Assembly: GCA_036244855.1 (NCBI GenBank)
Contig: BQKZ01007659.1
Location: forward strand, 1 to 28,586
Length of the DNA: 28,586 nucleotides
Origin: Temnopleurus reevesii
Taxonomy: Eukaryota > Echinodermata > Echinoidea > Temnopleuroida > Temnopleuridae
Direction of reading: 5' to 3'
The notes under the pieces were generated by a model that saw only the letters and a list, made by a program, of their open reading frames with translations, was not told where the DNA came from and did no database searches. Made by a program: the position numbers and the translations under genes. How positions within the stretch are numbered: position 1 is the first letter of the stretch; every line of letters starts with the position of its first letter. Of the stretch, positions 10,823 to 21,750 are shown piece after piece.

Positions 10823-10980
10823 GAATAAGAAGTATATGAAGAATAAGAAGAAGAAGAAGAAAAAAAAAGAAGAAGAAAGGGAGGAGAAGAAGAAGAAAAA
10901 AAAGAAGAAAAAGAAGAAGAAGAAGAAGAAGAAGAAGAAGAGGAATAAGAAGAAGAAAGACAATGAAAAGGAGAAGAAAG
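10823..10980 (+). repeat. imperfect (GAA/AAG)n microsatellite
   Basis: About 160 bases of purine-only GAA/AAG/AAAG units with a few interruptions. It explains the lysine/glutamate-rich frame on the plus strand and the poly-Phe/Leu frames on the minus strand, none of which should be annotated as genes. Long pure purine tracts like this can form triplex DNA. Confidence 0.95.
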
Positions 10981-12161
10981 TGAATATTAAAGCCATTGTG
11001 AATTAATATAGATATAAGCAAAGCAGTATAGACTATAAAGGATCCAAAAAAATGTAAGCATTTTTTTTTTCATTTTGAGCTTTCTCTCCCTCTGCAAATC
11101 TTTTGACGAAATTGTTTCTTGCCAAAGTTTTGTAAACTGAAGTCATTTGGTGGAGAAATCAAGCGTTATTTTTTGTTTATGAAGCCCACATATTAACACA
11201 CAAAAAGAAACCATCCTGTAAGAGCTGCACTATAAAGAGGGAGATGGTGATGATAAAATGTGTAACCGAATGAGAGGAAGAATAAGGAGTAGAAATAAAC
11301 AAAGTGAAATATGTTTGATGAAAAGGTAAATTTGATCACCAAGTAGAACAACTAATTTGGTCAAAACGGAAATCCCGCTTTGAAACTTCCCAAGTCGGTC
11401 ATAGAACCCGAAACTGTTTTCATTAAATTGATGTGTTTAAGATGAGCTGTTGGACGAATTTTCCTAAGGCCCTTTGATGCTTCAGGGAGCTAACGCCCCA
11501 GTGATTACAATATCTAAATTGATATTAATGCCTGACAGCCTTAGGGTTGAAAGTTTATTTTTGCATTCTAATCGCATCAGCGGTACAATTTATATTACAT
11601 ACTGCTCGGCTACTGGATCTAATCTATCTTTTTAATGCAGCATTGGAGAGACAATAATCGCAGGAAGGTTTCATTTTTCATAAACATTTCGCGCTGGTAA
11701 AAGTTTAATACCTCACACCAGCCCATTTCAGCGTTTATATTTCAAATGTCAAATAATATACTTGTAAGCAATAGTTAACTACAAAATAAACAACCTCCGG
11801 TTAAATTTCAAAATGATTTAACATGTCTTAATCGCTTTCACGTCACATTTCGCAGTATCTTGGCATTAATGCATGCATCTATACAAGATAAATCCAATCA
11901 TCAGCTCATCGATTATCTAAAACAGGATGGAGATGCGACGGTTAGATTCAACATTTTCCTAATGGAATTGCTCTCTAAGCCTCAATTTATTTATTAAATC
12001 ATTCATACAAGCACAAAAATATCAACAGTTATGCTGTTTTACATGAATTTCCTGAAAATAAGACGGGTATGATATGGTGTATCGTGGAGATACTGGAAAG
12101 AATAACACGAAGAAGAACGAAACAATTAGAATAAAAATGCGAATAAAACATACACAATCTA
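10981..12161. other. stretch without recognised genes
   Basis: AT-rich, no dispersed repeat shared with the rest of the window and no notable open frame. Confidence 0.45.
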
Positions 12162-12447
12162 GGTATGCACGGAGAACCGAAACCTTAAGATTTCGTAAAC
12201 TAGGATAGAATTTACGGAAGTCTATACGTGCAGCATTAAGGCAGGTTTGTATAAGTCTACTTCTCGCCTTCTCGACTTAATCAAGGCACAAACGCGAGTT
12301 TCTATATGTCGCCTCCAGGACCTTGCCTTTCCGACCAAAAGAAGGTAGCTTGGCAAGTTAAACAACTCGCCCTGCACTGTACGTATAATCTTTCGTAGGA
12401 CCATCGTAATTTCTGAAACGTTAAGGTTTCGGCTCTCCGTATGAACC
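12162..12447. mobile_element. palindromic MITE-like element C
   Basis: An imperfect inverted repeat of about 286 bp. The left end reads GGTATGCACGGAGAACCGAA then ACCTTAA; the right end, reverse-complemented, reads GGTTCATACGGAGAGCCGAA then ACCTTAA. Weaker pairing continues inward (TATACGTGCAG against TATACGTACAGTGCAG). The centre (about 12270-12345) is asymmetric and more GC-rich. No coding sequence is recognised: the 60-codon minus frame across it reads through the arm. Only one copy is in the window. Confidence 0.7.
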
Positions 12448-12883
12448 TTACTAGGGATAGGGGAATAAAGTGGGGGAAATAATGCGAATCAAAGCAGAGA
12501 GGGGGCGGAGGAGAACCATTCTACTGGATGACGGTCTCGAGTGGGGGAACATCGCCTGTTGATTAAACTGTCATTCCGGGGCTGGCGGTAAGAAGGACAA
12601 GCGTGAAATCGTACTGGGTGAGAAAACGAGGGCTTTGAATGGGCGCTTGTTGAAAGTGTTGATGACAGTGATGATGGCAAGGCCAGAGGCTTGAGATAAA
12701 CATGTGATTGGGAGCAATTCAGATGGATGGGGAGGGGAATTAGAGGCGAATTGGGAAACTGAGCGCAAGGCATTCTAACTATCTAAGGCAGAATGATTGA
12801 GATGGATATAAAATGAGAGAGGGGAGGAAAGGAATGAAGCAAGCGAGCAAGTGTTTGTTTAATGTGTTCATGTGTTTGCGTTT
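12448..12883. other. purine-skewed spacer, no gene
   Basis: The plus strand is strongly purine-rich (many GAGGGG and GGGGAA runs). This depletes stop codons on the minus strand, so two overlapping minus frames stay open over 12489-12773. I read these as composition artefacts. GGCGGTAAGA near 12587 looks like a splice donor but stands alone. Confidence 0.45.
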
Positions 12884-12988
12884 GAGAGCGCGAGGGAGAG
12901 TAAGAGAGAGAGAGAGANNNNNNNNNNNNNNNNNNNNNNNNNNNNNNNNNNNNNNNNNNNNNNNNNNNNNNNNNNNNNNNNNNNNNNN

Positions 12989-13038
<50 letters not shown>

Positions 13039-13047
13039 AGGGGGGAG
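12884..13047 (+). repeat. (GA)n microsatellite containing an assembly gap
   Basis: A GA dinucleotide tract that ends in a short G-rich run (GGGGGGAGGGGGGAG). The assembly is interrupted inside it, so the true tract length is unknown. Arg/Glu and Ser/Leu frames here are repeat artefacts. Confidence 0.97.
12918..12988. other. assembly gap (71 N)
   Basis: A run of 71 N lies inside the GA tract. It probably marks sequence that could not be resolved through the microsatellite. Whatever was in the gap cannot be inferred. Confidence 1.
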
Positions 13048-16000
13048 CATTCAATTCTAACTAATGTCGCTTTTGCAGGGGTTTTGGTTTAGTGTTATAG
13101 GATGGTTTAATATCTACACACCAAATGGAATATAATTATCTAATGAAGATGTTAATATTCTTACAGAAATGTGGATGAAATTACGCCCTAAGTGATAAAT
13201 TAGTTTTTCTATTCTGTTTCAGGTACTTCACACAGGGATGTGTATGTTATGTTTTCTTTGGAGTATTCTAGAGGTCAGTTTAATAAATCTAATGATGAAA
13301 ACAAATTTCCATTCTCAACGCATGACGTCAGTAGATGAACGATTTCTTAAAATCAATCAATAGCAACCAGATAACGCTCACGTTTTCCTGTTCAACCTAT
13401 AGGCCCAAAATAATGCTTAAAAATCATGATAATCCTCGTTTAAGCCTGGGATCGACATATTTAGAAACGTATAGCGTCGCTCGGCGGGGAAATTTTAAAC
13501 CTTATTCGTTCACAAATTGGGCTGTTATTTTGGAAATAGATTTTCATCAAAGAGTTATATTTTCAGGATGAGAATAGATGGAATATTTAACAAAGAAACT
13601 AGAAAGAACGACAAATGGTTAAAAGAACAGCTTCAGAAGAAAACCGGAAAAATGGTTTATCACAAAAAGAAAGATAGGGAGAGAAAAAAGGTTTCGACAT
13701 GGTATACCTTTATCATGGGTTTACATCTTGCGTTTAAAGTGACAGATCCTGAAAACATTGTCACCCTTTTTGTGTAGGTATCAGCGTATTAATTTCATTC
13801 ATGAATACATCTTGTTTAAAGATAATATTACAATTTTCTTACAGTCTAGCTCTCCTTTCGTATTTCAAAATTCTGCCTAAAAATAATTACATTGCTGTAA
13901 TTATATGTATTGCGAGTATGAAAGGCCAGTATATGGATTTGAGTTTGTCCATAAAATGCCGTCTTGAAAAAGCCTGAGTGATTATGGTGTGGAATTCCCA
14001 GGGCAGGGCAAATGCTGAATTCAACTCGGCTCAGAAATAAAATCAATATCACTAAAAATAGGAGGGAAGACCAACGGAGAAAACAATCCAATTCTGACAA
14101 AATCTTAGAAATTTAGTCTTTGCTCACGGGGTCACGCGATCCCAAAACCGACTTGCCTGCATTGTCGATCCACTGCAGACAAGCATGGTGATACAGAGAT
14201 TTAAGATTGAAGGATCACCATGGCTAGGGGATGGACACATGTATAATCAGGATATAAACAAAGTTTCAATAAGCAGCGGGGGGAAAAGGCAATAGCCCCG
14301 ACTGTCAGAAATCCTCAAAATTAATGGATGCTCGTTGTGTATTTCACCCGAACAGCCAAGTAATAGATAGCCAAATTATGGTGCTATTTCCGAACCCTTT
14401 TGGAAGCTACTTCTCTTGGCATTCACCTTTGATGCCTATAAAATGGTTTGTTTCCGAAAAAGGTTTGGAATTTGATGGTACCGTTCTCACTGCTGCTTTC
14501 CACAAGAGGTCCGATCAATATGTGAAAGTTTTACGAAAACGGACGGCAGTGGGTATTGCTGGACGACACAACATTTTCCTCCTGCTACATGTGTTATATG
14601 TAGCAAGAAGACAAATGCGCACAAGAAATAATTTTCATTTATATATGGTAGAATATCATTCACAGAATTTGTACACAAATGTTCGGTGAATAAATAGTAA
14701 TGGTGTGAAATTTGTTGACAAAACAATTACGCTTTACCTACAAATCATCGTTAAAAAAAGCTATAGATATTTCGAAGCTTTAATATTACACGCGCAAATT
14801 ACAAGGTTCCAGATTCTGTTTATCATTTAATTTTTTTTTTGTTCATTCCTAATTATGCCAGTCGTTTTTCTTTAAAAAAGTAAAACTTACAATATGGATA
14901 GTTGAAATAAAACAAACATAAGAAATACAATTTGGAACCAGCCAGAAGCAAGGCTTGTGAAAAGCTGATTTCTTTGAAATGAATGGTCAATTAAACAAAT
15001 TATTTTTAGATTATTTACACAAACAATGAAAAAATAGCTTCATTAAAACGTTTGGCACCTCACACCTGTAAGAATTAGATCGACCAAAATCTACCCTCTT
15101 TCTCAAAAGCCATCTGTTTTCCTTTGAGTTTTTGATATGTTATTCGATATATATTAGATGTATAATATTGCAACTAGTAATCAAGATATCTGTGCCAGCA
15201 AATATAATCTCCTACTGTATATATGGGTTTTGGGCTAAGTAGTAAAGAGATGTGCCTCTAATCGAGGAAATACAATCGATGAAACTAACTAGGTTTGTCG
15301 ATTTTTATTTCGGTTATGCGGCATTTAGATCAGGCGTAAAAACAATAAACAGTCTAGCTATTTTGTAGGCAAATTTTTACAAAAAGAGATAAATTGGAGA
15401 TGTTTACGACCTTCAGCCTATAATTTATTAAAAAAATAAGATAGACAGCTACATAGATATTCAATAATGAAAACATTATGTACAACATTTGCAAATTCCC
15501 CCAAAGCTATCCTTGCCTGTCAAGAATTCGAATTTGCGGATTTTACTTTCAGACAAAACTCAGCAGTTTGAATCTGTTTGTTGCACTAATCAACACGAAA
15601 GATCGATTTTTATACATTCCTTCATGCGGTTTTCAATCATTTTGATTAGAAACCCTACATCAATAAAGTAAATACCTTTATTTGATTTCGTTCCTTTTGA
15701 CCTGGATTCCTTTCTGCGAATAACACTTTATATACATCGTCATAAGGTTGACACGGTTTCACAAATAACCCATTTCTTGCAAAATAACCTAGGTTTGAGT
15801 TAATCCCCATGCGTAAAATCTTGAACAGCATATTTAAGTCATTCTACTTACAGCTCCCATGGAATGGGTTTCTGTATAGCGAGAATTGCAAGAGCAGATT
15901 CTATTCAAAGAAGTGTGCTTTAGATGATTAATCATTTTCTTCATGGGAAAGCAAATCGATGCAGTTTTGAGAAGAAGTGATGATGTGGTTTTTTTTTGTG

Positions 16001-16126
16001 TGACTCGTTTGCCTGGCCAAGTGATGGCATGGATGTAGCTTTAGTAGGAGCCAGAATGATATGGATCGATATAATTCTAAAGTAGATTCCTCGTGGGCTA
16101 CATCCAAGTGTCTACTGACGTGCCGC
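13048..16126. other. long stretch without recognised genes
   Basis: AT-rich sequence. The longest non-repetitive ATG frame in the window, 121 codons at 14324-14689 plus, lies here. It has no recognised domain, no low-complexity bias and a length in line with chance. A hairpin at 14182-14225 has arms AGCATGGTGAT and ATCACCATGGCT (one bulged base) around a 21-base loop. No dispersed repeat recognised. Confidence 0.45.
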
Positions 16127-16389
16127 TACATTGCAAAACGCTGGTGTTAGATTTAACACCAAACGGAGTCTATATTGGACCACATCAGAAAGTGTTGAAA
16201 TAACACCAGTTTAGAATCAAATCAATATATTTAAACATTGACGGGTGTTGTTCGGGGCCTTAAAAAACACCTGTTGGTTTTGAAATATATGAATTGGATT
16301 TTAAACTGGTGTTATTCTAAAACTTTTCTGGTGTGGTCTATATAGATTCCGGCTGGTGTTAACTCTAATATCAGCATTTTAGCAGTGTA
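16127..16389. mobile_element. fold-back MITE-like element E (full) with iterated GGTGTT motif
   Basis: An inverted repeat of about 263 bp with arms of roughly 120 bases and several mismatches. The ends read TACATTGC on the left and TACACTGC on the right (reverse complement), each starting at a TA that may be the target duplication. Both arms carry CTATAT and CCACA..CAGAAA blocks and AATAACACCAGTTTA. The motif GGTGTT or its complement AACACC recurs about every 40-50 bases in both arms, and TGGTGTTAGATTTAACACCA (16143-16162) is itself a small palindrome. No coding capacity. A truncated relative lies at 8067-8234. Confidence 0.8.
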
Positions 16390-16970
16390 CCTCATGATGT
16401 CCTGATAGATAAGATCTATATTGGGGAGACGATAAATAACCCATCTTCACTGCATTTTGTTTTATACCTAGTGATTATGAGGAGACTGTTTCCCAATGAA
16501 ATTCATGTCTCACAAAGCCGTATAGTAGAGATTTTACTGGTTTGACCAAGTATATTCTGTAGTCTGACTCCTAAACAAAACGGAATTAAGCACATTATTT
16601 TTAGTTTCATATTAACCTAACCTAATCCTTTGAGCAGTGATCTATACTTTTGAGCACAGATAAAAAGGACAGAAGAAAATAATGAAAGCTTCTGAAACAT
16701 CAACACAGGCAATCACAATTTAAACAATGGGCGTGCAATAACTGAGCAACTCCAGAAAAAAAAACTATGTCCATTACGCCACAATTTTAATATCAACTAT
16801 TGAAAGGAATTTCATTAAATTAAATGCATTTTGTTACAACCGAATTAAATTCCTTCGATACATATTACGAATATTTTAATTAATAATCTAGATTTACAAC
16901 AGTTCCATTAAAAAACACTCCCTCATTTGGTCACAGACATAACAAAGCAGTGGCATTTTCCATCGGAGGA
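16390..16970. other. spacer without recognised genes
   Basis: AT-rich. A short inverted repeat (AAGGAATTT near 16804 and AAATTCCTT near 16847) is the only structure seen. Confidence 0.4.
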
Positions 16971-17055
16971 TGAGAGGATAAAGAGAGAAGAGAAAGATAA
17001 AGGAAGAGAGAGAGAAAGATAGAGAGGGGGAAGTGAGAAAGAGAGAAAAGAGAGA

Positions 17056-17136
<81 letters not shown>

Positions 17137-17152
17137 AAGGGAAAGAAAGATA
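16971..17152 (+). repeat. (GA)n-rich purine tract
   Basis: About 180 bases of GA, GAAA and GAGG units with long uninterrupted GA dinucleotide runs (near 17065-17095 and 17103-17131). Only low complexity; no gene. Confidence 0.95.
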
Positions 17153-18744
17153 AAACGGTTTTATATATTCATTTCAAACGTTAAATGGGAACTTTTCAGA
17201 TTATAAATCAAGAACGCTATTTTATGTTTTAAAAATCAAATTTCCTTTTTATTCTGAAGGAATGCATATCAAATGATTCAACAAAGACAAAAATAAATTA
17301 AATACAATCTGTGGGGTAAATTCTCACGTAAAATAAATTAACATCATATGATAGGGTAAGTTCATCGAATAGTCGTGAAATGCTAACCTAAAAGTAAACT
17401 TTACAGGGGCCAACCCAACTTTATCCACTTAATCCAGTTTGCGCAGAATGCAAAACTCATAAAAGGAAATCCTCTTATTCAGTTTTTAGTAATTGCAATT
17501 GCAAAATTTCCATCCATAACTGATTACTTTTTTAGTTTCTGTGACATTTCATCATTTTAGCAAAGTTATTAGATATAAACTTTTTAGAATTTATTTTGGG
17601 ACTGCCAAGGGCCTTTAAAAAGAGAGGAAATGGCTTTTGGCATACCCAAAATTATGACGAGCAGAAGGATATGTTTGATGTTTGACTTTTTAATTTCTCT
17701 CACGGAGAAAAGCTTCTGGTAGTGACATGACATACTTTACCGTCATATGAGATCCTCAGGTGAAATACTTATTATCACACTTATTAAACTTTAGTATTCT
17801 GAATTAAATGGTCAAATGTAAAGAACGATATGCGGCACTGTGAGCAAAATGTTCTCCATTTGATGCAGATAAGAAATAGATGAAAACACTAAAGCTAACG
17901 TCTTTGCATTGCCAATTTGCCAATGTGCCCGTAAGACGATCATGAGGGGATCATGTGACATTTAATTTCCCTCTTGATATGCACTGATCAATTTATGAAA
18001 TTGCAAAAACATACCGAGATGTCCAAATGCAATTTCCAAATGGATTGCAGTCGGCGAATAGGGATGTTGCAAAGGACTGACTCTGTAATAGTCTTAATTG
18101 CCGTCGGGCAAAGTAAAATGATCAAAAAGAAGGTTACGAAACGATTCTTGATATGATATACCGAGATAAATGTGCCATCAAAAACCACGTAGGAAATAGT
18201 CAGAAGAAAATGTATCGTTATAATTGAAAAGCGTAAACAAATGAAGACACTCTATTGTGATAAAACAAGGAAAACCTAAAGATATACAGCAACAGCACCA
18301 ACAAACCAACGACGACTATGATAAAATTCAATGACACTAGGCAGAAACTTTAATTTCTCATGGGAGTTATAATGACCTTTCCAAACTAGAAATCATCTAG
18401 AGCTCATCTTTTGCTTTTTAATTCGACAAATTGGATGGTCTGGTGACCAATGCCAGAGAAAAAAGCGTAATAATATTTTTTTTTAAATCTTCAACTGGTG
18501 ACCGTATCATGATTTAAAGCACTAGTATATCTCAAATATTTTACTGAACTTTCTTATAGCGAATGAGCTTAGTCTGAACGGAGCGTCTTTATTTCAACGA
18601 ATTCACAGTGGCCAAAAGAAAGGGTTGCATGAAAACAAAATAGTCCAGTCATATTAACAATTTATAGTTCATCCTAGAGAAATACACGTTAACCCTATAG
18701 AAGAGGACAATGAAAGTGTCCCTATAGTGATCCTTGAATATACA
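17153..18744. other. stretch without recognised genes
   Basis: AT-rich, no recognised gene or repeat. Short open frames at 17974-18188 on both strands are at chance length. Confidence 0.45.
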
Positions 18745-18995
18745 GGTCGAATCACACCTTTGCGTTTTTAAGCTGCGTCAGCCCAGCCTTTTTTTTTTGA
18801 AAATTAAAACGTTCCCTGGACGCCCAAAGACGCAAGTGATACGATGGACTGACGTTCGGCGTGCGCTCCTTGAGCTCTAGCCGAAAGTCAGTACACCGTC
18901 TGATCAACGTACGTCCAGGAATCGTTTTTTAATTTCCAAATTGGCAGGTCGACGCATTCTAAAAAAAAGTCTCCAAATGTGTGATCAAGTCGGCC
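18745..18995. mobile_element. imperfect fold-back element D
   Basis: Imperfectly palindromic over about 250 bp around a centre near 18870. Paired blocks from outside in are TCACACC (18752) with TGTGTGA (18979); TTAAAACG plus CCTGGACG (18804-18822) with CGTCCAGGA plus CGTTTTTTAA (18912-18932); and GACTGACGTTCGGC (18847-18860) with GCCGAAAGTCAGTAC (18880-18894). The arms carry small indels and T or A runs. It fits an old non-autonomous DNA element. No coding frame, and only one copy in the window. Confidence 0.65.
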
Positions 18996-20041
18996 TTAAT
19001 ATTGCCTTCTACTTCGTCAAAATACTGACGAAATAAAGAAAGCATAATAATGAACAATAGTAAACACGATACAAACTATTTTCGAAAAGTTAAGTGGGTC
19101 ACAGACAATAGAACCGTACGCCGTTTATTAAACTGTGTGGACACATAAGTCGCAAGCCGGTTACGATATGAATACTATTACAACTGACCATTGAATTTGC
19201 GTTTGAATTTTCCGAACATGGGTTATATCATGTTAGTATTGAAATCGACATTGAACCGCTTGCTTAGAAGAGCAAATGGAAGCAATAGTTCACATTAAAA
19301 AAAATATCTTAAAAGATCGACATCGTACACCACCTTTTCATTTCATATATACATGTATGTTCGTCAATTATACGCTTTACCTCTGCGCGGCCAGTTCTAA
19401 GCATTAATGAGATGATTCGAGGATATAAAGACCCCTCCAAAGATCTTCTGACTTCCTGCTTGAAAGTGAAATCAAATTTTGCGCCGTTCCCTCGTATCTG
19501 AAATGCCGGATATTTGACCGTAATTCTAATCTTTATCAAGGAATTTGGCTGAGATTTACAGAGAGGAGGATACAAATTGCAGGTGCATCAAGAATTACAA
19601 GTGATAGAAAACGCAACAAAATATGTCGGGGAAAAGCGAGTTATTGAATTTACAGATAAAAGATGGAATTTTGAATGCAAGTGAGGGCAAACGGCTCCCC
19701 TTTTCTTGGGAAATAATTGATTACCAAATTGAACAGGGATATCTGCAATTGATTAAACACGATTTTAATTCCGTTTGCCATGGTAATAGCTAATGACGTA
19801 CGCCCCTCACGAGCATACTCACGAGCATGTATATGCTGTAGCAATGACAAATAAATGAATAAAGAAACAAATGCAACAGAAAATGCCCGATTTTATTGTC
19901 AGTTGGCAGATGGAATGAGTAAACACACTATTCTGTTGTGTTCCACCTCTCAATCAGTCCAAAAAGTTTCTAATTAGCACCTCACCGAAAAACTTATGTT
20001 TATACGGTCCTGTGTTTATTTTATACAGCCAAGAAAATAGT
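18996..20041. other. stretch without recognised genes
   Basis: AT-rich. Minus frames at 19309-19575 and 19650-19850 are within chance length and have no recognised domain. Confidence 0.4.
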
Positions 20042-20132
20042 CTCTTTCGTTTTAATTCACAGTTAACTGCCTCAGAACAACGAGTCGGGGTGAATCGTGT
20101 TTCTTCCGGGGTCCTACGTGACCGGGGCTTTA
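20042..20132 (+). mobile_element. truncated copy of element B (right half)
   Basis: Matches 10511-10598, the interior plus right arm of element B, with about five substitutions and one 3-base indel in some 88 aligned bases. The left terminal repeat is absent. The shared core includes GAACAACGAGTCGGGGTGAA, and the right end is GTGACCGGGGCTTTA. Loss of one end means it cannot be mobilised by a normal two-ended reaction. The similarity suggests the family was active fairly recently. Confidence 0.85.
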
Positions 20133-20439
20133 CTGAATTATGTCAAATGAAAATCACATTTACAATGCATAAAAAACATAGTACAGCTATGCAAGTCTTC
20201 TTGTTAAAATTGTATTCGACTTTAGAAGTTCTCTAAAAAGACCAGCGTATTTGAAATAGAATATGATCAAAACATTCTAACCTAAAGGAGTTACGGAAAT
20301 GGGGAGGTGGATACGTTGCTCGTTCCCAGATTAGAAAAGTGCGAGGGACCCGCGGCCAACGCGGCAACAGGTCCCTAAATAATCATAGTAAGAAGAATTG
20401 GAGAGGTTCGAACATACAAAAGGGAAACTTACAACTAAA
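20133..20439. other. spacer with a GC-rich hairpin
   Basis: No gene. AGGGACC (20344-20350) pairs with GGTCCCT (20370-20376), enclosing two CGCGG blocks. This is GC-rich for the region and could form a stem-loop. Confidence 0.45.
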
Positions 20440-20474
20440 GTGATAATAATAATACATCTGATTTATATGGCGCC
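20440..20474 (-). mobile_element. SINE 3' tail fragment, minus strand
   Basis: Read on the minus strand it is GGCGCCATATAAATC followed by ATGTATTATTATTATCAC. This matches the 3' end of the SINE copy at 27692 (GCGCTATATAAATG then GTATCATTATTATTATC). No SINE body or promoter is found next to it, so it is a severely 5'-truncated insertion or the tail of a related element sharing the same end. Confidence 0.5.
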
Positions 20475-21550
20475 AAATTCGCAAGGAAGAAGAGAAATAT
20501 TATATTTGAGACTTATTCAGACCAAGAATCCAAGGATGAAAAAATAAAGGACTTATGCATTATAGGTCAGACAAAGTATGAATATGGATGATGGTTATAT
20601 GAATATGAAATATTTATAATCATGTTAATCAAAGTACAATACACATTTTGTAAAATAAGGATTAGTGTTATTTCATACATTCATTTACATTAAACCTGTT
20701 ACATATTGGAAAATGTAGAATCATCTCGAGACGATAATGATGATGACGAGTCCATATGACGGATTTTTGTGTTGTTTTAATTAGATGTTTTCCTAAAACT
20801 GTCGAAGAAAGTCATCAAGAAACCAGGACAACACATCTTACAAGGAAACACAAAAATGAACATTATTTGAAAAACCATGATAAAGAATTGTAGTCATTTC
20901 GTGAAACGTGCAAAGATTCTCAAACATATTTTAGGCGGCGTCGTGTTTTCGGACTTTTCAAATGTTACAAATGACAAATTGAGAAGAACACTATCTGCCC
21001 CATGAGTGATAGCTACATGTTTTTATCAGCGCAAAGCACGCAAAACATGAAAGAAAGATGTTACTCGCCCGCTAGCATGATCAGAATCAGTGGTTAGGCC
21101 ATTAAATACGATACTCGCAGCCTGTCCTCCATTTGTAACGTACGCACCCCGGGGTTGCAGGCAGGGTTCTACCGTTTCCCCTTTACTGGATTGCGCCTCC
21201 TTGGCTGAATGTGAATGGCCCTCGAGACGAGAGAGACATAATTCAGGTTTGGAGTTACGCCCTGAGGCATGAAAATGAGTGCACAGAGTGAATGTTATTT
21301 CTCTGAAAAGCATATTTTTCACATGTCCTCTGTGGAATTCTTTTAAGTTGGAATACACACTTCAAATGATTGTAGAGTTGCGTGTAGTGACCGACCTTTC
21401 TGATCGAGAAATTGAATGTATCAGAGAACATGTCCTTTTCAGTGTATGCTTGTGCATGTGTGTCTATGTAGCTGTGTTTGTGCGTGATGGGTAAACATTG
21501 ACACAGAAGAAGAGGGGACAAGGGAGTAATGTTACATATACTTCACTTCC
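20475..21550. other. stretch without recognised genes; GC-rich patch 21060-21280
   Basis: The patch at 21060-21280 is more GC-rich than its surroundings and is open on both strands: a 110-codon frame on minus (21026-21358) and a 60-codon frame on plus (21090-21272). Neither gives a recognised domain. It could be an exon, but the splice signals are unimpressive, so I leave it unannotated. Confidence 0.35.
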
Positions 21551-21750
21551 TCCATATTGTGCTGCACTCTACCCAGGTGAAGCAAATGCGCATCTGGCAG
21601 AATTTCTATCGTCGAATAAGCTAAGACACCGTATTGATGGCTGACAGATAAGGCTTGTGTCAGGGTAATTATAGCCAAGTGCTTTGAGCCCCATGGAATG
21701 AATGATAAGAATGAACTATTATCATACTATTACTATCATTATCATTATTA
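21551..21750 (+). mobile_element. 5'-truncated SINE (headless copy)
   Basis: It begins at TCCATATTGTGCTGCACTC and keeps the CTACCCAGGTGAAGCAAATG and GTCAGGGTAATTATAGC blocks, ending in a long ATC/ATT-rich tail. The tRNA-like head with box A and box B is missing, so it has no internal promoter. Same family as 2641, 5483 and 27692. The GCGCTATATAAA block is also eroded. Truncation at the 5' end is usual for target-primed insertion. Confidence 0.8.

Noticed and set aside
10632..11021. 129-codon minus-strand Leu/Phe-rich frame
   Set aside because: It is the translation of the GAA microsatellite on the other strand.
12489..12773. Overlapping minus-strand frames of 94 and 65 codons
   Set aside because: The purine-rich plus strand removes stop codons on the minus strand; both frames are open for the same reason.
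14324..14689. 121-codon plus-strand frame, the longest non-repetitive one
   Set aside because: Its length is about what chance gives over six frames at this base composition, there is no recognised domain, and no splice or promoter context supports it.
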